Shown one piece after another: positions 1-12,750 of a DNA stretch of 64,000 bases. The translations under genes were made by a program, and so were the position numbers. Origin of the DNA: Phoenix dactylifera (lineage: Eukaryota > Streptophyta > Magnoliopsida > Arecales > Arecaceae). The stretch's first letter is position 1; every line of letters starts with the position of its first letter. The stretch lies in assembly GCF_009389715.1 (NCBI RefSeq), contig NC_052395.1, positions 25,945,670-26,009,669 on the forward strand, in the 5' to 3' direction. Below the pieces are notes generated by a model. That model ran no database searches. It had not been told where the DNA came from and was given only the letters and a program-made list of their open reading frames with translations.

Positions 1-422
1 CAAATGAACAATCTTATATTTCACTAATTATAGCTGCTACCATTTTTGAAGTCCATAAGGCTTTATCAGCTGACAAAAGACCTTTAAGCATACGTATTCA
101 ACAAGCAACAATTATTGAAATTCTGAAAACAAAAGCAGCATCACTATTTTGGTATGAAATGATAGCACTAAACATATAATGTTAGCACTTGGATATGTAC
201 ATTATATATGAAAGTAAGGCTAATCCAAGCACTTTCTTTACATTAAATGGTCAAGAACAAAAATTGTTCAGTTTCTTGGATGCATATCGAAACAGTTTCT
301 TGATCACTTTCTTGTGTTACTTTTATATTTCTGAATCTTTTCTAATACATGCTAACACTTTCGAGCCAACTGCTTTCCCAGTATTGTTGATGACACAAAC
401 ACAAACACCAATATTTACTTAC

Positions 423-3400
423 CGTGCCTGCAAGAGCATATGCTACAACAAGTGGAGGTGAAGCAAGATAATTAGCTCGAGTTAGGGGATGCACTCGGCC
501 CTCAAAGTTCCGATTTCCAGAAAGCACTGCAGCAGCAACAATATCTGTGACAACAATACAAAGAAAATCAATATAAGATTCACATAAAATATATACAATG
601 TAGTGTATTCATGTAGAGAAAAAGAAATAAATAGTGACAAAAGTAGTAATGAAAGTAAAGGCAAAATATAGTGCTACCATTTTCAGAGACAGCAGCAGCA
701 ACAGACTCATCAAGATCTCCAGAGTTTCCTATACAAGTAGTGCAGCCGTATCCAACTATATGGAAACCTTGTTGATTTAAATAGTTTTGCAGTCCACTAG
801 GAAAAACAATAACCACATTTCAGATTCTCTTCAATAATAGAAGTGAAGTATTAATGGAATAACAAGAGTAATATGACAGAAAATGGCAATTTAAGAGTTG
901 TTTTTACATTACAAATCCATATACCTCTTGAGCAAATACTTGGTAACAACTCCAGATCCTGGGGCAAGACTTGTTTTTATCCATGGCTTAACCTGTTAAC
1001 TATGTTTAGTTTGTCAATAATACACCGAAAAAGTAGGAAGGCAAAACTCAAAACCAAAGAAAAACAGGTTTGCCCTGGGCCATGATATATTTGGGTATAA
1101 GAACAAACCTCAAGACCCAATTCACAAGCTTTCTTTGCAACAAGACCAGCACCCAGCATGACACTGGGATTGGAGGTGTTTGTGCAGCTCGTAATAGCTG
1201 CTATAACAACACTACCATGTCTGAGCTCTGCAGGTTGTCCATGAAAAGAGAACTTCACAACTTTGTCCTGTGAATCTTTTGGCACGGCAAAGCCCTGACA
1301 ATAACAAAGTCAAAGTGCTCAGTGACTACGATATGTAAACCACATGGATTACAACTGAACTAAAATCAAGTAAACATGCACCCAAGTTCCTTAGCATTGC
1401 ATATGAGTCGACAATCTGACTTCAATATGTACCATGTTAAAATTATGATAAGGCATAAAATTCAATCTGAGTTCCAGGTTTATATCTACAAAATTGATTT
1501 AAAAAAGTACAGAATATCATTAGATGTGGTGCAACAATTAGGAATTTAGGATTATATGCTAAAATCGGCCGATAGCATGAAACCTAGCGAAATTATAAGC
1601 AGCCGATGTGTAACAAAGACTACATGAAGTAGTGGTCAAGGCCGCATAATGCATTAATCTATATGTACAAGACTTCCAGCATAAAAATTATCATTGGTAT
1701 CAAAATTCGCCGTACCAGTACCGAACCCCGTACCAACGCCGCACTAGTATAGGCGTACCGAGTGTCGGTACGGGAACATTGGCGTACCGATACCGGTACC
1801 CATCGGTACGGGAACAGTATGCCCGATACTGACCGGTACAGCATACCATGATTGGTATACTCAATTTGTATAGAACTACAGATTCTGGTATGGATAGAAA
1901 CCCTAGCTGCAGTTGGAAGAAAACAATCTACAATGTAGTTCACACTCATCACCTTGAATCCAACTTTATTGTCGAGACAAGAATGCCAGTCTGCCTTCAT
2001 TTCTTTCAGAGGAACTCGGTCGTGCGGTCTGTCATAGATATTAGTAGAAGAAACTTCAGAGACAAATCAGGAACGAAACTATAGATGAACTATTGACAGC
2101 AGGAAATACTATGCATGCAGATTACCTCTTTGGACCTGAAACACAGGGCTCAACATCTGTGAGGTCCAACTCTAGATAAGATGAATAAACTCTTTCTACT
2201 TGAGGCTGACTCGCAAAAAACACATCAGTCATGCAACTCTTAAAACTTATATGTATAATTTCTTAAAAAGAAAGGCTTACCTCACTATAATCAACAAACA
2301 TCTTGTTAGCTCGCAGATAGGACTCAATCATTGCTACCTATATACATTAATTGAAAGAAAAGGTTTCTATTTAGTAAACCAGCCTCGCTTAGATGGTTCT
2401 ATATTCAGAACTTGCTACAAAATAATGGAAAACTCCCACCAAAAAATATAGAAAATTTGGTTAAAGATATTTAACTTCTTTGATGCACACAATAACAAAA
2501 CTAGATTAACAAGGATGTAATAGACCATAAAACATGCAGGAATTTCTCTGCACTTCTTTGTTTCTTTTTTTCACCCAGAATATTTTCCAAAAAGTTGTGA
2601 AAATGGAAAGACAAGCAATTTCCTCTTTATCACAAGCGTTGAGTAAAAACTGACAGTGCAGTAAATCAGAAGAAATACACCAGGTTCCACCAAGAACTTT
2701 GAAATACTCACAGTTTCATCACTTCTTCCTGTCAGTTTGAGATATTGCAGAGTGACATGATCTACAGGAAAGAAACCCATGGTTGCTCCATACTCAGGAG
2801 ACATATTAGCGATTGTTGCCCTGTCAGCCAATGATAACTCACCCATACCCTCACCTATATAATGAGGTTTTAGGATTCAGAAAAGGATGGTGCTGAATTA
2901 GTGCTAATAAATCGATGAGTAAGAAATGATATCTACCGTAGAACTCAACAAACTTGCCGACGACACCATGCTTTCTCAGCATTTGTGTTACAGTCAATAC
3001 TAGGTCAGTTGCTGTGACCCCATCGTGTAATTTCCCAGACAACTTGAACCCCACAACACCAGGTAAAACCATGCTCATGGGCTGCCAAATCAGATAAATA
3101 AAGCATTAGCCACTTAAAACAAACTACAAACATAGAACTAAATCTTGTTTTAATATTCCAGTGAAGAAGCACGAGCATGGAGTAAATTATGAAACAAGGA
3201 AACAAGCAAATTATCTCTATGGAAAGGTTATTTTAAAATGTTGCTTAATCAGTTAATTTGATAAATTTCCTTCTAATGTGAAGATTTTTGATGTTTTCAG
3301 CACAATGTAAAAAATTAATAATAGTGCTCTTGAAAAAAAGTGCTAACTATTGCATAAATTTAATGCCAAAATATAGTGCCAAATAAAATACATCTGAACA

Positions 3401-6400
3401 CAAAAAAATAATTAATTTGCAGAATAGTTGTTAATTAGCAGAATAGTTGTATTCTTAATCTATAAAGAAATTTCGCATTGCCACACAAAAAAAAGACTCC
3501 AAATCTCCAATAGTTTGCATGTAAATTGCAAACAGTATGTTCACTGACTTGTAAATACTCAAGTCTCCCATGAAAGGAGGGAGGTAGCACCAGAGACCTT
3601 ATTCAAAAAGATAGGTAAATACAGTTAGATGGAGGTAGATTAAAGCCTCACCTTGCATTCCAAGCAAAAAAGACCTTGACTTATTCATATTAAAAAAAGA
3701 TTAATGAAAGACAAACAAGGTCTGCCAGGAAATCGTTTGGGTACACTTTGTCAAAGGAAAGCAGCCCAAACAAGAGCCCAGCCAGAAAACCCTAACCTAT
3801 CCAATTTGTCAAAATAATTCTTGGTTTCCCATTGGCAATTAGTTAAAAGAGGTTGGCCTAAAGAGGTAAATCGATCTGTAACTCGCCAACCCACCCCCTG
3901 CCCCCTCCCCCACCACCCCACCTTTTTTGGGTCAGGTGGGGAGTTTTCGTGGTTTGCTGCCTTTTCTGCTGCTGTTGTTTTCAGAAAATGTCTTCGTAGT
4001 ATGTGTAGTAAAAGAACTCCTTATGGAATAATCTACTGCATATTGAAGTTAGTCTGAGATTAAGCTAGAAATGGAGTTAACAATCAAATTGTAACTTTAA
4101 TTGATCAACTGGTTGTCTTCTAAGGTACTGAAGAAGATTAGCAAAAGAGAAGATCACCAATAACTGCTTAAGAATGAAGGCCTGTTTTAAAAGGATTAAA
4201 TTGACATAATAGTGCCACCTTTTAAGAAGCTAAGCATAGGCTAAAAGCCTGAACAATATACAACTGCAGTCAATGAAACCTGGATTCTAGTTATCATATG
4301 AAAGCTTGGTGGTGACCCATAAATATCCATTTCCCCTCTTTTATTCATCATATCCTCCCTTGGTCAAATAGAGGCAGAGTAAGAACCAATAAGAACCTGT
4401 GGCAGAAAAGGAAGCACAAAAAACAAAGGGAAGCAGCATTGGAAGACTATCAGCTTCCACGACTGCTTGAATGGCAAGAATAATGGGTTCAAGCATTTGG
4501 TAGTTTTGGTGGTCTTGGTTCTAAACTATTCTAAAGAATGTACTTGTGTAATTAACAAAAATAAAGGGAAAAAAGATTTAGACGAGGACTCAAGCTTTGT
4601 TCGCTTGCTGATAGAATGGAATAACAGAAAAGTGAACCAGCAGAAAAAAGAAAAACAAAACTTGGAATCTTCTTTGGATGAACTAAGAAGATCATAGAGA
4701 AAGTTGCAGAGAAAATTTTTAAGATATGGTAAGATTGAAGTATTGAACCACTAAACTATATGTTATTTTCTCCAAAATTGCTGTTTTCCAAATAAGAAAT
4801 ATTTTAGGCCTCCTAGAGAAAATGTAGAGTTTATTTTCTTCTTACTTCCTCGCCCTGATTTTTCCTTTTAATTCTCCAACAAACCGCCTTTACTCTCAAT
4901 TTCTCAGCAAAAAAATAGAACTTTAAATTTAGGGAATAAATATATCAAACAATGCCTTATAATGCATAGACTGGCACTAGTAGTCACAAACATATCAATG
5001 TGTTAGCACTGAAATCATATCTAAAAAAGAAGAAAAAAGGTTTAAGTATAAATGACCACGAGAGGCAAAAAGATAAGAATAACTATAAAAAAACTGTGGA
5101 GCTTCCGAGTAATTAAATCTATTTTTTTTCATAGAATGAATATTCAAAATTAAAATATAAAACATATATCAGATGCGTAACTTATGTACATAGCATTGTA
5201 TGGCAACAGAGTTTGAAATTATAGGAACAATTCTAGGTCTTGAAATATGCAGTGACTGAATATCATCCATATGCAGTTTAAGTGGAAAACAGGCAAAAGG
5301 GGCATTTGTCTTCCAAACCGTTAACCATAATAGATTTAAAAAGAAAGCTACTCTAGCGATCAGTACACTTTAAATCCACATAATAACTTTCATCCAGAAC
5401 AGATACCGGTTAACCAATCAGTCCTTTAAAGAGAATAAAGGGACCTATTCTATGATACTTTACGTCTTTACCTGACCAAGCATTGTAGCCTCAGCTTCAA
5501 TTCCTCCAACTCCCCAGCCAGCAACGCCTAATCCATCAATCATAGTTGTATGCGAATCAGTTCCAACCACACTATCAGGGTACAGAATGCCATCACTGTT
5601 GAAGACAACTCGGCCAAGGTATTCCAGATTAACCTGAATTTTTTTTTCACCGCACCTTCAGATAAAACTAATACAAAAAAACCATAATAATCATGATTCA
5701 TGATGCTTACAACATCAGTTTAAGATTGATATGGAATAAACTTAATACAGGAGGAAAGCACCACAGCTTCTAAGATAGTTTAAAACTCTTACCTGGTGTA
5801 CAATACCAGAACCTGGAGGAACAACGAGCATATTATGAAAAGCAGTAGATCCCCATTTAAGAAAGCTGAATCTCTCCTTATTCCTTTGGAATTCAAGTTC
5901 CATGTTCGCCTGAACAGCATTCTCTGACTTTGCCACATCTACCTGTACCGAGTGATCGATAACAAGATCTACAGGAACCTGTATGGAGGAGAACAAGGAG
6001 TTAAAAATATAAATGGCTCACATCCAGCATGAAAGGATGATTCACATATTGGTGCTACTAATGTGATCTAAAAGTTCACAGAATTTATGGATGCCTTGCT
6101 CATAAATGTTTATCTCTCCTAAAAACGAAAGAATTAGCTAAACCATTAGATAGAATCGAGACATAAAAAAAATATCAGCAGGGGGTGTAACAGAGGCTGG
6201 TTCTTTTTTTTTTTGGAGGGCGGGGGCAGTGGGGCACAGAAACCTAACACACCAATGGATTGATCTTATTAGAATCGCTTCCCAGCTTGTTCATAGCATC
6301 ACGCATGCAAGCAAGGTCAACAACAGCTGGAACACCAGTAAAATCCTGCACAAAAAAATTTGATTAATAGCAAGAAAAATAAGGCCCTTTAGGGACAGCA

Positions 6401-7277
6401 TAATGTAGATGAGTCACGTGGATCAACCTGCAAAAGAACACGAGCAGGCTTGAATGGTATCTCGACTTGTTTTGGGGATGTATTCTCCCAATCGATAATT
6501 TTCTCAACATCATTCTTCGTGACTTGGAAGTTATCGCAATTACGAATTGCTGATTCAAGAAGAATCCGGATAGAGTATGGCAGCTTATCTGCAATGCATA
6601 AAAAGAAAAATGGTCAATGCACTTCTCTTCAAAAATCACTTGCATATTGGGAAAAGAAAGTTCCCATAGCATAACCTTTTTTTCTCTGTTTTCTTTTCAT
6701 AATAAGCAACAAGTAAAGTTTCATTAACTATATAAGCTTCAAATCTCCACTAATGCACTAAGCATTCTCAGTAACATATAGCATCGCATCAGCTTCCACA
6801 AGCATTTTTCCATCCATTCATTTGCAAACGAAAAAAAAAAAAAATATATATATATATATGGATGTATGTATGTATGTATGTATGAATGTATGTATGCATA
6901 TGTATGTATGTATGCATATACATACATCTATACATCTATGTATGTATGCATATATATACATATTTCTATACATCTATATACATACATATAGATATATATT
7001 TCTATACATCTATATACATACATATAGATATATATGTATGTATGTGTGTGTATATATATATGTATATGGGTATACGCATACATGTTTACGTAGATGTATA
7101 TACATGTATGAATATATATAGGTATAGATATATACACACATGTATATGTATATATGTACATGTAGATATATGTATATGTGTATGCATACATATATATATA
7201 TGTATATGTGTATATATGTATATGTGCATGCATATATATGCATATGTATATGTGTATGCATATATAGACAGATAGAT

Positions 7278-7310
<33 letters not shown>

Positions 7311-8886
7311 CACACACACACACACACACATATGCAATATGTGTCAACAACCAAAATCACACCAAATAGGATCTTCTAAATTCTCACTTCCTCAACTCAG
7401 CCCCTAGCCACAGAATGAACTACACTAGCAGCAGGAACAGCAGCCTCACAATTCAAAAACTAAGCTCTGCAGTGCTACTGAATGGTAATCAAATAAAAGT
7501 TTCAGGAAAGAAAAGAAAAACAACAGAATCATTCATGGCCTCAGTTCTTGCATTCATATGCCATATTGGATGTGGAGCTGCCAAAAAAACCATGCAGATC
7601 AAAGTGCATTGCGTAATCTACATTGGGTCAGGCAACTTGATAGTAAAACCAATGTTCCTGACAACATGTTTTCATGTAGTAGAATAACTGATCCAGGAGG
7701 GGGTTTTTTTTCATGACAAAAGCGGTTCCAAGAGAGATATTAGCAGATGCATTACCGATTCTTGGATCACTAAGTGCGGGTAAGCTGTAGAATTTCCCAA
7801 ATTCGCCACCCCCAGGCTTTGGAAGGCTAGTCAGTATGTTCTTGAACGGATTCTCAGTAGCTGAATATTCACATACAAGCAATCAGAAAAGCATATAAGC
7901 GGTCATCATACATAATCCATACCATTTAAAGTAACTCAAGAACTTAAAAGGAATACAGATACTTTACCATCCAAACCAAAAATGCCCAGACTTAGATACA
8001 AACAAAGTATTCAAGATTCAATTCTAGGAGTCCTTGAATCATGATATGTTCTGTATGATAAATTATCAATGTTTAGATGTGAATTAAAATTTCGGAACTC
8101 CTCAGAGGAATAAATTAAAATCTTTAGGCCGTTATATGCTTTTTTTTAATCAAAAATAAAATAAAAGCATTATATTCTGGTAGAATCTTGAAAAGGAATT
8201 CTTAAAAAAGGCGGATTCTTACAAAGAAATACAGAAATCAAAATACTCATCCAGTCTGTGGTTTTTCCACCGTAAACTCCAGCAAAAACCTCCAGAAATT
8301 CCAAAACAGCAAAGAAATTGACCTCCAATAAAATCAGAAAGCCCAATCCACCCCCCGCCCCCAAAAAAAAAGAAAAAAAAGAATCGAATATTCTCGTCAC
8401 CGGCTTAGAATAACGAGTATAAAAGACTAAAAATTCCAGAACAGCCAAGACATTGACCTCCAACAAGATCAGAAGCTTAGAAAAGAAAGAGAGAAACGAA
8501 TAAAGAATCGACTTTTCATCAAAAAAAAGCATTCAAGAATCGAATATTATACCCATGGTGGCCATTTTCCTCCGGAACCGTTCGATCACGGCCGCCGAGC
8601 TCCTGATCTGGGCCCTAAGACTCACCGGCGACCTCCAACTCCCGTGCCGCCAAGTGCCGAACGACCTAACGAGAGGCCGGGGTAAAGAAGAGCAGGATCT
8701 CGAGAATCCGATCGACCTCGAGCCGAGCAAAGAAGACGAAGAAGTTCCCGAGAAGCGAGAAGAAGAAGCAAAAGCTCTGGAGACAAGAGGACAATTGGAG
8801 GAGGAGGAGGAGGAGGAGGAAAACCTAATCCCAGAAGAAGCCAGCCTGAGGAGTCCAGACGAAGGGGAGATGGCTTTATACATCAT
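423..8886 (-). CDS. ACO: Aconitate hydratase, mitochondrial type (15 exons seen, 3' part missing)
   Basis: Aconitase interconverts citrate and isocitrate in the TCA and glyoxylate pathways. Exons on the minus strand: 8886-8553, 7860-7756, 6588-6428, 6345-6253, 5978-5793, 5633-5472, 3081-2937, 2854-2712, 2337-2281, 2205-2126, 2028-1953, 1294-1109, 992-925, 796-678, 544-423. All have GT-AG borders and the phases join into 679 codons without a stop. Residues 1-107 are a Ser/Arg-rich, acid-poor mitochondrial presequence; the enzyme proper begins near MATENPFK. The [4Fe-4S] ligand motifs are visible: SCTNTSNP in exon 12 and [10 protein letters not shown] in exon 14. [14 protein letters not shown] is in exon 6. 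Plant mitochondrial aconitases are about 990 aa, so about two thirds is here; the next exon (VDIDF-like) is not in bases 1-422. The start could be either of the adjacent ATGs at 8886 or 8883. Family assignment is very secure. Confidence 0.96.
1690..1860. repeat. GTACCG-rich palindromic repeat in aconitase intron 11
   Basis: About 170 bp dense in GTACCG, CGGTAC and GGTACC, many self-complementary, inside the intron between exons 11 and 12. ATTGGTAT-like sequence occurs at both edges. It could be a foldback or MITE-like element, but I found no convincing terminal repeat plus target duplication. Confidence 0.55.
2938..5471. other. Large aconitase intron 6 (3082-5471) and neighbouring exon 7
   Basis: The 2.4-kb intron between exons 6 and 7 is AT-rich and contains no recognised gene or complete mobile element. 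Short open frames here (for example 3821-4057 and 4467-4697, plus strand) are low-complexity or lysine-rich and resemble no protein I know. Confidence 0.6.
6840..7330. repeat. Compound microsatellite in aconitase intron 2
   Basis: About 490 bp of (TATG)n, (TATA)n, (ATAC)n, (GATA)n and (CA)n tracts inside the intron between exons 2 and 3. It creates long spurious Tyr/Ile/His-rich open frames on both strands, which are not genes. Confidence 0.95.
8553..8886 (-). other. Aconitase exon 1: presequence with internal in-frame ATGs
   Basis: This exon encodes the targeting presequence, with a run of eight serines and many arginines. It ends with two in-frame methionines, at codons 108 (8565) and 111 (8556), just before the conserved start of the cytosolic-type protein. 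The second ATG lies in ACCATGGCT after splicing, a strong plant initiation context. Leaky scanning or a downstream transcript start could therefore give a cytosolic form; that is inference. Confidence 0.7.
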
Positions 8887-10000
8887 TGAGTGACATCAAG
8901 ATAAGAAGATGAGGAGGAAGGCGAGAACGCGACCGCTTCTTTCTAGAACGAGATGGCGGTGATGTTGGACTGCGCGATTTCTGTTACTGAGACTCGTCGT
9001 CGTCTTCTTGATGAGGATTGGACCATCGGAGAGGGCGACGGGAGATAGGAGTGGAGCGAGAGAGATGGGCGTGATGACATACAACCGTAATGAAGGAGGG
9101 TTGCGGGAAAAGGCATCATGGTCTGCCGTTCGCCCGTTCGGGCCGGATAGATACAGCAGGATCCTGGAGTGTTCCAGAAGGCCTGATCGGATGTTTCATG
9201 ACGAACGGGGAACACCCGAGAGTAGTGATGTGGTGGGGCCCGCTGCTCTCTTTTTTTTCCCTGGGAATGTGTATACGGTGAACGGTGCTCGGGAAAGAGA
9301 GCCGAGTCGAGCACGGGATGATGCCTCTGGATCGTCCTCCATGACCAATGGGTCGCAGTAAAATTTTGTTTGGTGGTTTTAGACTTTGGTGGAGACGAAC
9401 CGTGTGACTTTTGGATTTTGGGTGATTCGGCTGGCCGGTTTGGGCCATGCTCGACACGTAATGATGATAAAAGCTACGATGATTGGCTAAAAGCTGGAGG
9501 CACCGGCGGCATGGGTGGGCCACCACTTGTTTGGAAACATCTTAACCATGGTGAATAGTAATGTAGCTTTTGAGATCAAGTAAGTTTATAGGTAATGGAG
9601 GGTTTTATATATGGTCGATCATTTAAAAAAAGCTATATGGATTAAAGAAAAAGAATTGTGCAAGCGCTTTATAATTTTCTATTTTTAATTTTATTTAAAT
9701 GTATCTGTACTATATCAACCATCTAATTTTTAATATATATATAACATCACAACAATTTGTCTGCAATAACTCATCAGTCGCCTACCTACACCATCTACTT
9801 AACAATAGCATGGGGCTGACACGGTTTTAGGTTGATTTGCCCAATATATGAGTATATAGCATTCTGGAAAAAGCTTCAGTACCTAACGCGTAAGGAGAAA
9901 AGCTCAATATCAACCTAGACATTTGTTGTTATATTTCCTTCTTCATATGCTATTCGTACAGCAGCAAAGGTAGGTTCCACATAAAATCGGAAACAAATCT
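8887..10000. other. Aconitase 5' flank and AT-rich intergenic DNA
   Basis: The GC-richer part up to about 9560 should hold the aconitase promoter and 5' UTR on the minus strand; I see no unambiguous TATA box. From 9560 to 10000 the DNA is AT-rich with no coding signal. Open frames at 9008-9558 overlap on both strands and match nothing I recognise. Confidence 0.5.
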
Positions 10001-10008
10001 ATGAGAAC

Positions 10009-10500
10009 ATTCTTTGTACTCTGGCATTTGCAAGACAACTGTTCCAGTTTCTGAAGGAAGACTTGTTGAGATAGATCAATTTTCTCGACATCAATTAAGC
10101 ATTCATAGTGCTTGCTTTGCAGACTACAAGCAATTGTTCTGCAATAAATGTGATCCTTGAGAAACTGTTATCATTGGCCTGTAAGCATGAACTGAATATT
10201 ATACCTTCTTGCCTGGTTTTGATCTTGGAATGTAAGGGCTTTGAATTGATGATAGAAACATGGCATGAGATGGGCGTTCTTATCTTAGTGACCTGTATGT
10301 TAGAAGAGGAGGGCTCTCATCCAATAGGATTGATGCAGCTAATTCATAACATGCAATAGGTGATTCCAATGGGACGTTTTCGACAAAGCCTAAAAATATT
10401 TATTACAGCCACCAAAAGAGTTCCATTCTTCTTCGTCCTGATTGTGTTCGTTCTAGACCAAAAAATGCTGCCAGTGGTAGTAGTCATGTGAAGATGGGAG
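10009..10500 (+). pseudogene. Decayed coding sequence of unknown gene
   Basis: One reading frame from about 10009 gives a protein-like stretch (LYSGICKTTVPVSEGRLVEI and onward, including a CFADYKQLFCNKCD segment) before a stop. Similar protein-like stretches return at about 10310-10500 (VRRGGLSSNRIDAAN, then SSILLRPDCVRSRPKN and KMGERYADED). Stops and frame changes interrupt it, and the composition differs from the flanking AT-rich DNA. I read it as a pseudogene or captured gene fragment and cannot name the parent. Its possible continuation to 10850 runs into the Ty3 element inserted at 10856. Confidence 0.4.
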
Positions 10501-10855
10501 AAAGGTATGCTGATGAAGACTTTTGATATTATTTTGTATTGAATTTTGCAATAGCCAATTATTTTGCAGCCAGATACAGTTCCTTGGGACTGCCCAATTT
10601 GGTGAAAAGGAATTCTAATGACTGCAAAAATGTTGTGTTGACAGTTATTTCAAAAGGAAAATTTGGAGCACCAACAAAGCCAGGGAGCCACCAGAATTTA
10701 ACAAAGATATCAATACCAACACTTTCCTAATATAGTAGTCTTTGGTTTTATATGAAGAGGTCCAAGGAGCTGTGGATGTTCATATGATGCAGTAATAGCA
10801 TCTACCTTAAGGTTACCATGCAGCCAGTGAATTGCATCCATTTGGTTGTTAAACC

Positions 10856-11810
10856 TGTTGCTGGAAATTGGACCCGAAGGCGGCCGTCGACTGAAAAGGA
10901 GGAGCTCCGGTGCGGGAATGGCGGGTGGCGATCTGGTGGCGCGCAACGTCCTCCGGAAGACCTGCAAGAAGCCGGTGGCCGGGGTTTCCGGCATCGGCCC
11001 TCCGATGCTTAAGTCAGAGGAGGCAAGTGTATGAACGGGAGGAGTAGTGAATATTCAGAGTTTCAATCTCCCAGCCTCCTTTAAAATGGAGAAGTTCCCC
11101 TTTTATAGAGGGGGGCTGGGTTACCTGTGATGTGACGGTGCAAACGGTCTGTCGTACGATTGGGCATGCGGTAGAAATTAATGCTCGATCGTGTGAATCA
11201 ATGCTGTTACTGTAGGAGATCAGGCCGAAGCTTTCAAATCATCGTGGAGTCATGCCATCATTCGTCGCCGAGCAGGTTTGCTGTAAGAGGCTTGATGTCC
11301 GTAGACAGCAGAAGCCATACGCTTTAATTGTTGAGTAAGATGAGTGCCTGCAAGGGCCATATGCTTTGATTGTTGAGTAAACCGAATGCCTATAGGAGTC
11401 ATACGCATTGATTGTTGACGAAGGCAAGGCGTAGTTTTTTGGTCGCACTGCGGGGGGATGTGACCACAGCGCGCGAGTCGGGCGTCTTTGGGTCGGTAGG
11501 GCTGCTCGGACACTTCCAGGTCGGAGAGGCCACTCGGGCGCCTCCGGGTCTCCTGATCGAAGGATCTGCTCGGTCGCCTCCAGGTCGGAGGGTCCGCTCG
11601 GATGCCTCCAGGTCGGAGGGTCCGCTCGGATGCCTCCAGATGGGAGGGTCCGCTCGAACGCCTCCAGGTGGGAGGGTCCGCTCGGTCACCTCCAGGTGGG
11701 AGGATCCGCTCGGTCGCCTCCAGATCGGAGGGTCCGGTCGGACGCCTCTAGGTCGGAGGGTCTGCTCGGATGTTCATGCAAGCGTGACGACTTACATTTT
11801 TCCCCCAACA
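10856..11810 (-). repeat. Element 1, 3' LTR (955 bp)
   Basis: Starts TGTTG and ends CAACA on the plus strand. It has a TATAAAAGGGG-type box on the minus strand near 11098-11109. It is 56 bp longer than its partner, equal to two 28-bp units of the internal array at about 11520-11770. Confidence 0.93.
11520..11775. repeat. 28-bp tandem repeat inside element 1 LTR
   Basis: Unit CCTCCAGGTCGGAGGGTCCG plus CTCGGATG, about nine copies with point variation. The partner LTR has about seven copies at 14930-15150. The array is rich in GGAGG and CGGAC steps. Confidence 0.9.
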
Positions 11811-11980
11811 CTACCCCCGACTTCCGAGTTCGAGCTGCTTTTTGGCTCGGGCGAAGGAAGTAGTCTAGTCGTCGATCGTCCTGTAATATAGCCAAATATC
11901 TATGAAGATGTACGTGCCAAGTAGGGTGTACCTCTTATGCAGTTGGAGTTAAGTACTTCAGGTCGACTCAGCGGTCTTCT

Positions 11981-12192
11981 TTGGCGACTGTGCGCCCCCA
12001 CTCAGATCGGGGCGACGTTGGAGATGTAGATATCCGAAGACGACGGACCTTGTCCGTTGGCGACCGTGCGCCCCCACTCAGATCGGGGCGACGTTGGAGA
12101 TATAGATATCCGGAGACGACGGACCTTGTCCGTTGGCGATTGTGCGCCCCCACTCAGATCGGGGTGACATTGGAGATGTAGATATCCGGAGG
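11981..12192. repeat. 76-bp tandem repeat in element 1 internal region
   Basis: Three copies, the last partial, start at 11981, 12057 and 12133 with TTGGCGA and share CCCCCACTCAGATCGGGG and GATATCCG. They lie between the decayed pol and the 3' LTR, the same place where element 2 has its own tandem arrays. Confidence 0.93.
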
Positions 12193-12237
12193 TCGTCTTT
12201 TGCATTCTCCGACCTAGAGATAGTTAAAATATTAAAA

Positions 12238-12750
12238 TTATTTAAAGCCAAAGTGGCATCCTGTACCTTTTGGAGATATTTTGATAGCTCTCGAACTTCG
12301 AAATCCCTTAGGACTTGGCTTAGCACCAGCTTTCTTTGGCTCGAATTTCTGGGGGAGGTGTTTTGCGCTCGGGCTTCTGAGCTCGGCAGCCTTATGTGCT
12401 CGGCCAGCGGAGAACTGCACGAGGTGGTGGCAGATAGGGACCACAGCTCGGGGAGCACCTAGTCGGCCAATAATAGCATTGAAGGCCGAGCCGACCGGGA
12501 CTACGAGAAGGTTTAGCTTCACAGCACTCTCTCGGGGGGCGCGCGCAGCCGTGATTAGCAGGCCGTTAACCCCTTTCGCCGGTACGAGACCTTCTGTGAA
12601 GCCGGCCAGAGGGTTGCTCATCTTCTCCAGTTGCTTTACAACCATTGGAAGGCATCATGAAACAAGATGTCCGTAGTGCTTTTATTATCCACAAACCCTT
12701 TTACGTCAGACTTTGCAATAACTACAGCGTGGCCATGAGGGGGGTATCAA
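12238..12750 (-). pseudogene. Element 1 protease and RNase H remnants
   Basis: A protease-like stretch (VDNKSTTDILF, where element 2 has VDNGSSANVLY) lacks the normal active-site glycine. It is followed by the C-terminal protease segment (AFNAIIGR) and then directly by an RNase H-like tail (SKYLQKVQDATLALNNF). Everything between protease and RNase H in the intact family has been deleted. Frame changes and stops are present. Confidence 0.75.

Noticed and set aside
6822..7360. Several overlapping open frames of up to 140 codons on both strands
   Set aside because: They translate TATG/TATA/CA microsatellite into Tyr/Ile/His repeats inside an aconitase intron.
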